Assembly: GCF_002250655.1 (NCBI RefSeq)
Contig: NZ_NOZR01000023.1
Span: 1-64,000 of the forward strand
DNA from: Mycolicibacterium sphagni
GTDB taxonomy: Bacteria > Actinomycetota > Actinomycetes > Mycobacteriales > Mycobacteriaceae
Direction: 5' to 3'
Length of the DNA stretch: 64,000 bases
Positions within the stretch are counted from its first letter, which is position 1, and the number at the start of each line of letters is the position of its first letter. The translations under genes were made by a program, and so were the position numbers. The notes under the pieces are model-generated. The model was not told the origin of the DNA. It worked only from the letters and a program-made list of their open reading frames with translations, and made no database searches. Shown here piece after piece: positions 7,843 to 15,765 of the stretch.

Positions 7843-9504
7843 GTGACATTGACCGTCCTCGATATCGAGCGCTGGAACGCCGGCGATGTGCGCGAGGTGT
7901 TCCACGCCGCGTCGAGTCGCGCGCAGGCAGCCAAAGATGCTGCCGATGGCCTTGCAACATTGCCAGCCTTCGAGACATGGGGCGGTCACGCTGCCGACGC
8001 TGCCAACGACGCGATCGGCAAAACACGCCAGGATCTCGACGCCCACAGTGACGAAGCACTCGTCGTCGCCACCGCTGCCCGCAATGCCGCCGACGAGATC
8101 GAGCGCATCAAGTCCGAGCTGGCCACGCTGAAGGGCGACGCCGCATCGCTCGGCATGGAGATCGACCCGGTAGCGGGCACCGTCGTGCCGGGGCCATCGG
8201 TTCGTAACCCGATGGAAGCGGAACTCATAGAGATGCAGCTGCAGCCGCGGCTGGACAAAATTGTCGCCGAGGCCAACATGGTCGACATCGCACTGGCGAA
8301 CGCCATCAATATGGCGAGCGGCAAGACGCCGATCCCGCCAACGCTGCATGCCAGTGACCCCGAAGTCCAGGACGTCCTCAACGGCGGTCCGCTGCCGGAC
8401 GACCCCAAGCAGTTCCACGACTTATGGGAGAAGTTGTCCAAGGAGGACCGCGACTTGCTGTACAGCCGCGATCACAACATTGGCAATCACCCGGGCATGA
8501 ATTGGGACCAAGATGCGAACGGAGGTGGCAAGGACTACTACAACCGGTTGCATCTGGACGACCTTCAGCAGACGAACCAAGCGAACCTCGACAGGCTTCG
8601 GGCCGCACATCCCGATTGGGCACGAGGTGATGCGCCCTTCCTGCTGTCGGACGAATATAAAGATTGGAAAGCCCAGTGGGACAGTGCGAATCAGCATCAG
8701 TCCGAGTACTCGCAGGTGCGTCAGGGACTTAACTCACCAGACGGACTGCCGCGACTGCTGGGCCTCCTCGATGACAAGGGCCACGCCGCTATTGCCATCA
8801 ACAACCCGGATACCGCCAGGCGGACCGCTACCTTCGTCCCGGGTACCGGCCAGGACTTGAGCCGGCTTGAATTCAGCACCAGCAAGTCGCAGCAGATGCT
8901 CCAATCTGCCCTGCGCGCCGACCCGACTCTGAAGCCAGGCGATGTTTCGGTGACGACATGGATGGGCTATGACCGTCCGATGAGCGTCATTACCGATGCG
9001 CCATCGACGAGCTACGCCCATAACGGTGCCCAGGCCCTTGATGACTTCCAGGCCGGCTTGCGTGCCTCGCACAACGATATGGCCACCGGCGGCGCATCGA
9101 TCAACACGGTGATCGGACATAGCTACGGGTCAACGTTGGTCGGCGCGGCTGGGCTCGACGGCCACACGCTCGATGCGAATAATGTTGTCGCAGTGGGTAG
9201 CCCCGGCGTGCTGGCTGGACATGCTAGCGACCTCAGCCTCGCACCCGGCGCGCACGTCTTCGCCACCCGCGCCCAGAACGACATCATCGGTATCGCCACC
9301 TACGCCACGCTGGGCGCCGACCCTATGTCGTCGAGCTTCGGAGGCATCCCGTTCGAGGCCGCTCCAGGTCCTGCCGGGCCGTTGGGTCTGCCGACTATCG
9401 ACGCGCACAGCAGTTATTGGAGCGCCGGTAACCCGGCGCTCGATAACATGGGGCGCATTATTGCCGGCCAAACGAACGTCACCCCGCCAAGGTTTACCCC
9501 ATGA
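7843..9504 (+). CDS. alpha/beta hydrolase of DUF1023 type with WXG-like N-terminus
   Basis: A 553-residue protein. Residues 1-100 are helical with a WGG motif near 46, like the N-terminal targeting domains of type VII substrates. The C-terminal half is a DUF1023 alpha/beta hydrolase: nucleophile Ser427 in VIGHSYGS, an acidic residue in the RAQNDIIG segment and a histidine in DAHSSYW as probable triad members. Actinobacterial proteins of this build are predicted secreted or toxin-like hydrolases; the substrate is not known. The GTG start lies just after the WXG100-like gene, and the 3' end overlaps the lipoprotein start (ATGA), so the three form one operon. Confidence 0.8.
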   Translation: MTLTVLDIERWNAGDVREVFHAASSRAQAAKDAADGLATLPAFETWGGHAADAANDAIGKTRQDLDAHSDEALVVATAARNAADEIERIKSELATLKGDAASLGMEIDPVAGTVVPGPSVRNPMEAELIEMQLQPRLDKIVAEANMVDIALANAINMASGKTPIPPTLHASDPEVQDVLNGGPLPDDPKQFHDLWEKLSKEDRDLLYSRDHNIGNHPGMNWDQDANGGGKDYYNRLHLDDLQQTNQANLDRLRAAHPDWARGDAPFLLSDEYKDWKAQWDSANQHQSEYSQVRQGLNSPDGLPRLLGLLDDKGHAAIAINNPDTARRTATFVPGTGQDLSRLEFSTSKSQQMLQSALRADPTLKPGDVSVTTWMGYDRPMSVITDAPSTSYAHNGAQALDDFQAGLRASHNDMATGGASINTVIGHSYGSTLVGAAGLDGHTLDANNVVAVGSPGVLAGHASDLSLAPGAHVFATRAQNDIIGIATYATLGADPMSSSFGGIPFEAAPGPAGPLGLPTIDAHSSYWSAGNPALDNMGRIIAGQTNVTPPRFTP

Positions 9505-10118
9505 CCGCCTGGCACGCCTCCACTGCTGCCGCGCTAGTGCTGGTCGCCGCGGCGCTGGTGGCCTGCTCGTCGTCGCCTTCACTCGGACCGCCCTCGCCGA
9601 CCGGTGCTACTGCCATTCCAGGAGGCCCCATGGAGTCAATACCTGTTCCTGCCTCACCGAAGATTCCGACGAGCCAGCAGGAGGCGCAGGACACGTTGAC
9701 TGCCTATCTGCAGAAGACGGTCGACGCACTGCCGAAGGGCACGAGCCTCGACGGCACGCGCTACATCGTGGGTGACGGCACTGCCTACTGCGAGGACAAC
9801 CCCAGCGGCCCGGACGCGCCGGTCCATGTCGAGGACTGGCGAGACATGAACCTCCCGCCGGGCACCGACTTCAACGCAATCATCAGCCAGACTGGCGACA
9901 TCTGGAAACAGTGGGGCTGGAAGGTCATTGAGCGCGACGGATTCACTAAACCCAACCGCTTCGGCTATGGGCCCGATGGCTACATCTTGCAAATCGAGGC
10001 ACGTCCAGATCCCAAGTTCCCGCCGTCACTGGTTGGATCGTCGCCGTGCTTTTCAGGAAACCTTAAGAGCAATAGGGTCACGAAGCCGTCGCTCATACAG
10101 CAGGCGCCCCAGCAGTAG
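9501..10118 (+). CDS. predicted lipoprotein
   Basis: A 205-residue lipoprotein. The first 21 residues form a signal peptide ending in a lipobox (LVAC, lipidated Cys22), followed by a low-complexity Ser/Pro linker and a small globular domain with two further cysteines that could form a disulfide. It should be anchored to the outer face of the plasma membrane. The start overlaps the hydrolase stop by four bases (ATGA). Its place at the end of the WXG100-like/DUF1023 operon suggests an immunity or accessory role, but nothing in the sequence proves this. Confidence 0.75.
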   Translation: MTAWHASTAAALVLVAAALVACSSSPSLGPPSPTGATAIPGGPMESIPVPASPKIPTSQQEAQDTLTAYLQKTVDALPKGTSLDGTRYIVGDGTAYCEDNPSGPDAPVHVEDWRDMNLPPGTDFNAIISQTGDIWKQWGWKVIERDGFTKPNRFGYGPDGYILQIEARPDPKFPPSLVGSSPCFSGNLKSNRVTKPSLIQQAPQQ

Positions 10119-10142
10119 GCACTCGGGGCAACTATTCGCGGC

Positions 10143-11738
10143 TCAATCCCATAGCGGATTGACCCGGGCAAGACCTTCGGCCTTCTGCGCATCGTATTCT
10201 GCTCGGAAAAGAGCGTTCAACTCTCGCTCCACGTCATCGAGAGATTCCGATTGGAATAGTTCGTCCGGGTTGATGCCGTCGTTCGGACCGACGTAGTAGC
10301 CGTGGATCTTCAAGATATCGTCGAACTGTGCGAGACGACCTGCCAGGTAATTGGATACTGCTTTAGATATAGGTCGTTCGCTGCGCCAACGGATCTCCCG
10401 AGCGCCAACATTAATTAGCTGATCGCGGAGTTCGTTAATTGCCGCCTCCCAGTCTTGGCGAAATGCTTGGTACTTGTTGGCTTCAACAAGGCGAGTGGTC
10501 GTCGGGAGCTGTTGATAAGAGGCCGTTTTGGCGTGATCTTTGAGGCCCTTGCTCATCGAAGCTGCTATTACCGCAAGGGCGGCCTGAAGTTGCCCTTCGG
10601 CGGCGGTCTGAAGCCTCAGCAGCTCTGGTTCAGCGGCCGCCAGCTGTTTCGCAGCCGTAACATCCATCGGCTTGATCAGTTCCGACACGGGCGATTCGGC
10701 AGGAGTCGTTTTCGTTGCAGTCGGTGGTGCTACCAACGGCGAAGCAGGTGGCGGTGTCGTGCCTGTTTGAGCGATTCGCTGATTATCGGCCGTGCGTTGA
10801 GTAACCGGTGGTGTCAGGACATTGGAAAGTTCGCCCTCAACACTGCCCAACTTCTGTCGTATCTCGTCGTCCGAGGCCGATTTGTCCGCACGGATAGTCG
10901 CGAGTACCGTAATCGCATTTGCTGCTGCATTTCGCAACTTATCGTAGGCGCTGTCGACTTGTTCGCTGGCCCAATGTTCAACGACTCTCTTGAGGTCGTC
11001 ATCGTGTAGCCGCTGCGCATTCCGTATGAGATACCGAAAGATGTCCTTTCGGTGCTCGTCTGGCAAGAAATCCACTCGCTCAGGGTCGGCCAACCAGATG
11101 AATCGACTCCATATATCGTTTATTCGATCATTTGTCCATTTGTCGTGAACAGTCTTCCACACACCGCTGAGAGCCACGATCGCAACAAAAATAGTCATGC
11201 CTGCCGCAACCAAGGCAGCCCTCGGCGCTGTTAGCCCGGCCTCGTGCGCAGGCTTGAGTTGGTCAAACGTGGTGTCGGGAATAGCAATATCAAATGTTCG
11301 TTCGTCATGGTTACTGGGGTGTTCTGGGTTAAAGGGAATCGTGACGCTGATGGTTTGTGACGCTGGCGTTGTTGATGCTGCGTTGGAAGCTGAATGCTGC
11401 TTACTGTCGTCCGATTGTCCAATCACTGGCTCGATTAAGCCGACCTTCCAGGGAAAGATACCGAGGCCCAGCATCACCAGCCAGGCGCCAAGAGCTGCGG
11501 CTACTACGAGGCTGCTAACCGTGAGTGTTGTCTTCAACCCGGCCTTCAGCTTCAAGATTGTTTTTTCGTACCGTTCTGCGCATGAAGGCGACACTGCTTT
11601 CCCACGGCCTTGGTCGGAGGGAGAATTAGACGAAGCGGTAGCCTGCGTTGGCACGCGGATGAACCCCCGACCATATGACACGAGGTAGAGAGTAATTCTC
11701 TGGTTGGACATGGTATCCGAAGAAGGGTGGTCGCCCAA
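10143..11738 (-). CDS. hypothetical membrane protein with two helices
   Basis: A protein of up to 531 residues with two hydrophobic segments (about residues 71-95 and 187-206) and a C-terminal cytoplasmic region of about 320 residues, largely helical and containing a Pro/Thr/Ala-rich linker. No domain is recognised. The listed start is TTG at 11738; ATG at 11711 (MSNQRITLY) is a good alternative, and neither has a strong ribosome-binding site. The gene converges on the lipoprotein gene with 24 bases between them. Regular codon use over 1.5 kb supports it as real. Confidence 0.65.
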   Translation of the reverse strand: MGDHPSSDTMSNQRITLYLVSYGRGFIRVPTQATASSNSPSDQGRGKAVSPSCAERYEKTILKLKAGLKTTLTVSSLVVAAALGAWLVMLGLGIFPWKVGLIEPVIGQSDDSKQHSASNAASTTPASQTISVTIPFNPEHPSNHDERTFDIAIPDTTFDQLKPAHEAGLTAPRAALVAAGMTIFVAIVALSGVWKTVHDKWTNDRINDIWSRFIWLADPERVDFLPDEHRKDIFRYLIRNAQRLHDDDLKRVVEHWASEQVDSAYDKLRNAAANAITVLATIRADKSASDDEIRQKLGSVEGELSNVLTPPVTQRTADNQRIAQTGTTPPPASPLVAPPTATKTTPAESPVSELIKPMDVTAAKQLAAAEPELLRLQTAAEGQLQAALAVIAASMSKGLKDHAKTASYQQLPTTTRLVEANKYQAFRQDWEAAINELRDQLINVGAREIRWRSERPISKAVSNYLAGRLAQFDDILKIHGYYVGPNDGINPDELFQSESLDDVERELNALFRAEYDAQKAEGLARVNPLWD

Positions 11739-12061
11739 CTACAAGTACTACGGAACGTTGCAAAGAACTCACGTCCCGGCGCTCTCTCAGAGACGAATTC
11801 ATCTGGCCCGGCTGGATGTGCCCTTCTGAGGTGAAGATCGCGCTGTTATGCCACCTGAGGCTCGAAGTAGCCTGTTGGCCAGCACATTTTCGATTCGTGT
11901 CTATTGATAGAGGTATCTGTGCGATGCGGGGCGCCCATGTTGGGCTTGCCTTGCACAGGGTATTCTCTGCGACGGAAAGGTTCTTGGTCTCATCTTCGAT
12001 GATCTCGGCCGCCACAGCGGTAGGGTTGCCGTAAGTCGGGTTATGACGGAGGAGAATTGAT
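11739..12061. other. gene-free interval upstream of lsr2
   Basis: About 320 bases between a divergent membrane-protein gene and lsr2. Short open frames occur on both strands but none has a recognisable product or a good ribosome-binding site. The stretch presumably holds both promoters. The lsr2 ribosome-binding site (GGAGGAG) lies at its right end. Confidence 0.5.
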
Positions 12062-12409
12062 ATGGCCGAACGCATTGTGCGACAATTGATCGACGACATT
12101 GACGGGACAGAGATCGCGGAAGGTGCTGGTGAGCGCATCGAGTTTTCGTACCGCGGCATCGACTATCACATTGATCTTTCGTCAGCGAACGTTGCGAAGT
12201 TGGATAAAGCTTTAAAGCCGTACGTTGATGCTGCTGCCAAGGTTCGCGGCAACGGCCGAGTGCGGCGTTTTAAGGTCGCTGCTGGCGGAAAGGCGTCGCC
12301 GGAACACCTGGCCGCGATCCGCGAGTGGGCTCGTAAGAATGGGCACGAGGTGGCGGACCGCGGACGAATCAAGGCCGAGATCGTGGATGCGTTCGAGGCA
12401 GCTCACTGA
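12062..12409 (+). CDS. lsr2: Lsr2-family nucleoid-associated protein
   Basis: A 115-residue Lsr2. The N-terminal half has the dimerisation sheet (EFSYRGIDYHIDLS), and the C-terminal domain has the family's REWARKNGHEVADRGRI segment, whose RGR hook enters the minor groove of A/T-rich DNA. Lsr2 is the actinobacterial counterpart of H-NS: it coats and silences A/T-rich, often foreign DNA. Several residues differ from the canonical chromosomal copy as I remember it (for example ADRGRIKAEIVDAF), so this is probably a second paralogue carried by the accessory region. The ribosome-binding site GGAGGAG lies seven bases before the ATG. Confidence 0.92.
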   Translation: MAERIVRQLIDDIDGTEIAEGAGERIEFSYRGIDYHIDLSSANVAKLDKALKPYVDAAAKVRGNGRVRRFKVAAGGKASPEHLAAIREWARKNGHEVADRGRIKAEIVDAFEAAH

Positions 12410-12442
12410 GGCCTCTGCTCTTACCGTCAATCAAGAGTCGGC

Positions 12443-12736
12443 ATGGATACGATCAGCGAATGGTGGCCACAGTTGCACGAAGAGATTCGTCGGTGGCTGG
12501 TCAACAATTTCTGGTCGCCGGTGGCACCGTTTTCGCAAGGTGAGATTGCGCGCCTTGGTGGTCCGGCTGAGGACGACAGCTCCTTTTGGGAACGGCGTGA
12601 CGGTGAGGCCTACCTGCGCCAGGAGGCAGTCATGTGGATCGTCAAAAGCCCCGACTTCAAGCGATTCAATGCGCCGAAAGAGCCAGATCCGCGAGCAGCT
12701 TATTTCCGGCGAGGCTGGCCCCGGCGTCAGCCGTAG
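12443..12736 (+). CDS. small hypothetical protein (97 aa)
   Basis: A 97-residue acidic/aromatic protein starting 33 bases after lsr2 and probably co-transcribed with it. It is rich in tryptophan (WWPQLHEEIRRW near the start) and has no recognised domain, signal peptide or membrane segment. Its codon use fits coding DNA, but there is no strong ribosome-binding site. Confidence 0.5.
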   Translation: MDTISEWWPQLHEEIRRWLVNNFWSPVAPFSQGEIARLGGPAEDDSSFWERRDGEAYLRQEAVMWIVKSPDFKRFNAPKEPDPRAAYFRRGWPRRQP

Positions 12737-12789
12737 GTCTGAACGGCGTTGAAGGACTTCGAGCGTGGGAAGTCTCGTTGCGACACGCG

Positions 12790-13353
12790 GCTACACCCAG
12801 ATCCATCGGATCAACTTCATATCCAGGGCAGACGCAGTTATCCCTGTAGCCGTCGACGTGGCAGCCGGTGCTGTCGTGGTCGGTGGCGGGATGCTCGCAC
12901 GCCGAGCAACAAAGGGCATGCGTGGGCGTCTGCGGTCCGACATCGGGACCATGCTGGATCACGGGGATCCCGGCGATGCGCGCTCGCGTCGTGCAGTCGA
13001 TCGATCCGCGGGACTCCTGGTCCGATGAACGCGAGACACAGATCGGCGCCCCGGTCGACCATGCGCTGATTGCGCGCCGGGACGCCATCAACGCTGTCCG
13101 CATTCACGTCGACCGGATAGATCTCCTCACATTCACGCATTATGCGCAGGTTCCCCGACATCGCAACACGGGAGACCGCAGCAAGGATCTTCGATAGATA
13201 GCCATTCGTGAGTCAATGCATCGACGCCCACGAGTAATCCACCGTGGACGAGGATGAATGGACGTGCTCTCGGACCTGCTCCGAGAGCACGCCCAAGACG
13301 GTGTGATCGTCGGCCCAATAGCGGGCACCTGTCACCAAGACGACTCGCATAAG
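12790..13353 (-). pseudogene. frameshifted SLOG-family (DUF2493-like) protein
   Basis: Pieces of one protein appear in three reading frames, in the correct order on the minus strand. An N-terminal MRVVLVTGARYWADD (from 13353) is followed by an in-frame stop. ILVHGGLLVGVDALTHEWL comes next in another frame, then ARNQRMVDRGADLCLAFIG, and then GSIDCTTRARIAGIPVIQHG. This is the order of the Rossmann-like nucleotide-binding SLOG/DUF2493 family common in actinobacteria and their phages. The last frame continues into a Cys/His-rich tail (CSACEHPATDHD...GC...CVC). At least three frame changes and a stop mean it cannot make the intact protein. It suggests an old phage or mobile-element remnant. Confidence 0.7.
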
Positions 13354-13379
13354 TTGCCATGCTGATCGTGTTCGTCGCC

Positions 13380-13952
13380 GACCTAATGAACGTCGTCGCG
13401 GAGGGTGTGTGGTCTCCAGCCTTGGCTGAGGCCCTTGACCGCCACCACCGAAGCGCCAAGCCGCCCACGCATGCTCCGCTGGCTCGGTGAGTCGTCACGT
13501 GGCGACACCGGCGAAAGCTTATGGGCAACAGGCAAAGAGCGACAGAATGGCCCCTAGACGGTTCGTTGATCACAGGTGTTTGCGGATGGTCGATCGCAGG
13601 GCGTGCCCGTAACGAGGTGACAGCGTCCGCCGCATTCGAGTCGACCGACCAGCCGTGCATCACTGGCGCGAACCCTCAGTTGTTGGTCGGCCCGCAGCGG
13701 AGTCTCCCGGAGAGTTTGCACACTCGCTACAGAACTCTCAGCCGGCCGTCGGGTTAGCCATGAAACTCAGGCGCACAAGAGAGACGTTGCTGCACAACAA
13801 AATATGCAACTCACCTACGTAAACTAACGTTGCCAAAACCTTGTCATCGGGTTCGAACAATTGTACGATCTCTAGATCCGACGTGTCCATGTTTTCCATC
13901 CCCAGCGACGCGTGCGGTTCCTCCGATTCCGGTTCCGAAAGGTCGTCCCTTG
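13380..13952. other. gene-free interval
   Basis: About 570 bases between the SLOG pseudogene and the DUF6745-associated pair. Open frames are short and their translations look random. No mobile-element ends, tRNA or repeats were recognised. The right end should contain the promoter for the following pair. Confidence 0.45.
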
Positions 13953-14288
13953 ATGTCTATGCGCACACCCATCCGCCACGGCGAGATCCTGCTGCTTCCC
14001 GTCGCGACGGTACCTTCTGGTGAAAGTGAGCAGGTCACCAGTTGCATTGTCGGGCATAGTGAATCAGGCCACCATCACGTGCTCGAAAGTGACCAGGTCT
14101 TCGCGCAAATTGTCGCGATGAACGGCGATCTGTTCGTTGACCTGCCTACCGAAACCCCGCTTCGGCATCACAAGAACCACCAGCAGCACCGCGAGCTGAC
14201 GGTCCCGGCCGGCACATGGAAGGTTGTCCGCAAGACCGAGTTCGATATCCGCTCGACGGTTGCACCGCGCCGGTTCGTCGCCGACTAA
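13953..14288 (+). CDS. small conserved protein encoded beside DUF6745 protein
   Basis: A 111-residue protein with the pattern of small beta-rich proteins found next to DUF6745 genes: HGEILLLPVATVP at the start, a GHHHVLE segment, and VPAGTWKVVRKTEFD followed by APRRFVAD at the end. Function is unknown. I placed the start at ATG 13953, just before the conserved block, preceded by an AAAGG element; the frame is open upstream to 13830 but that part has no family character. It ends two bases before the next gene, so the pair is one operon. Confidence 0.65.
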   Translation: MSMRTPIRHGEILLLPVATVPSGESEQVTSCIVGHSESGHHHVLESDQVFAQIVAMNGDLFVDLPTETPLRHHKNHQQHRELTVPAGTWKVVRKTEFDIRSTVAPRRFVAD

Positions 14289-14290
14289 CG

Positions 14291-15217
14291 ATGCGTTTTC
14301 ACCATGACCGGGTGATCGAGCTGGTCACCGATTTCTACCGTGCCCACGGTGCTGACGAGGGCACCAGGTACGAGGTCGTATCGAATCTCGATGATGCGCT
14401 GTGCCTGGCAGTCGTTCACGGCGCAGACATGCGCCTCACGAATGCGTCCCTACGAAGAGCGGCAACGGCGATACAGGATCTCGACAATGATCGTCACGTC
14501 GTCATTGGGGTGCATGACCTGGTGTTCGACCATGCCGTGCGGCGGGAAGCGACACGGCGGCGCTTTCGGACGGGTGACGTATTCGTCCTCTCGGCGGATG
14601 CGATTGCGACGCTGCGCGGAGATCTGCGCGCAGCCTGCCGTGACGGTCTTGGCTGGCTCATTGCCGCAGACCACATAGCGATCATCGTGCCCAGCCCGCT
14701 TGTGCGGTTTGCCGAGGGACGGCCAGGTGTGCTCCACGACGACAACGGGCGGATGGCGGTCGTCTGGCCCGACGGCCACGGCTACTACTTTCTGCACGGC
14801 GTGGAGTTCGATAAGCGGCTCTATTTTCAGGTCATCGATCACGAACTGCTCGTTCAGGACATCGCTGCCCTCGACAATGCCGATCGTCGGGCGATTGCGC
14901 TGCAGTACTTGACCTTTGAGCAATTGGCGCTCGACTCCGACGCCGAACTACTGGACCGCGGTGTGCGGGGCACTGCGCTCTATCGGCTGGAACTGCCGCC
15001 ACGGTTGGCCCGGGATCGCAAACCCGACTACGGCCGCTACGACTACTTTATCCATATGCGTGACGCCAGCCATCCTGAACGCGAGTTCATCGAGTGGGTT
15101 GATCCGCAGATCGGGCGGCAGCGCAGCGCCGAACTCTGCCAGGCCTATGCCTTCGGGATCACGCTCGACGACTGGCTATCAATTGAGCACGAGGGAGAGG
15201 CACCGCGGGGGTCATGA
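14291..15217 (+). CDS. DUF6745-like protein
   Basis: A 308-residue protein starting at ATG 14291. The central part has the DUF6745 signature of a hydrophilic WPDGHGYYFLHGVEF block followed by a helical segment, and the end has a YFIHMRDAS...EW...CQAYAFGI arrangement as in this family. The role of the family is not known; members often occur with small beta-rich proteins like the one just upstream, and sometimes with leucine-rich-repeat genes, which are absent here. No signal peptide or membrane segment is present. Confidence 0.6.
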   Translation: MRFHHDRVIELVTDFYRAHGADEGTRYEVVSNLDDALCLAVVHGADMRLTNASLRRAATAIQDLDNDRHVVIGVHDLVFDHAVRREATRRRFRTGDVFVLSADAIATLRGDLRAACRDGLGWLIAADHIAIIVPSPLVRFAEGRPGVLHDDNGRMAVVWPDGHGYYFLHGVEFDKRLYFQVIDHELLVQDIAALDNADRRAIALQYLTFEQLALDSDAELLDRGVRGTALYRLELPPRLARDRKPDYGRYDYFIHMRDASHPEREFIEWVDPQIGRQRSAELCQAYAFGITLDDWLSIEHEGEAPRGS

Positions 15218-15765
15218 TCTTGCCCACCTCGAGGTGCGCGCCACTGGCGGTAATCGCGACAAACGAGTCGCATTCGCGTTCCAGGGTTCTGCACCACCAA
15301 CTGCCGAACTATCGGACCATGACGGCAGCGAGGGTTCGGAACTCCCAGTAGTCACTGACAAAGTTGCCCGCCTGCAGTTGTGTCAGCAGCAGCATGAAGC
15401 CCTCCGGAACCAACCGACTCCTTACGCAACTCGTGGGCGCGAACGCTCAACGTTGCACCGAATGCCAGTGCACACAGATTGCGATATGTTCGCCGATCCG
15501 GGTTGGCTCGCCCGATAGCAGTCGATGAACTACTAGACGCGTTAGAGCCCCGGCGTCCGGCAGCAGGCAGTGAAGGCGCGCCTCCGGCATGGACGTGCCC
15601 TCCCAACAGCCACCGCACGGGCTGTCATTTAAGCCGTCGAGAGACTGTCTCCGAGTATCCGATTGACGGGTTCACCGACGCTGGCTCAACTCGTCGTGAC
15701 CGACGGAGGCGATTTAGGAATCTTCAGCCATCGGCCGCCTAAGCTGAGGGGAATGAGGGCCCGCA
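15218..15765. other. gene-free interval
   Basis: About 550 bases after the DUF6745-like gene. No open frame here has a recognisable product or good ribosome-binding site on either strand, and no hairpin terminator with a T-run was found. It probably contains the promoter of the diguanylate cyclase gene. Confidence 0.45.

Noticed and set aside
7708..8418. Minus-strand frames opposite the DUF1023 hydrolase
   Set aside because: The plus-strand protein has clear domains and a complete operon context; the antisense frame has none.
10455..11009. Plus-strand frame opposite the 531-residue membrane protein
   Set aside because: Arginine/cysteine-rich translation with no domain; the opposite strand has consistent membrane helices.
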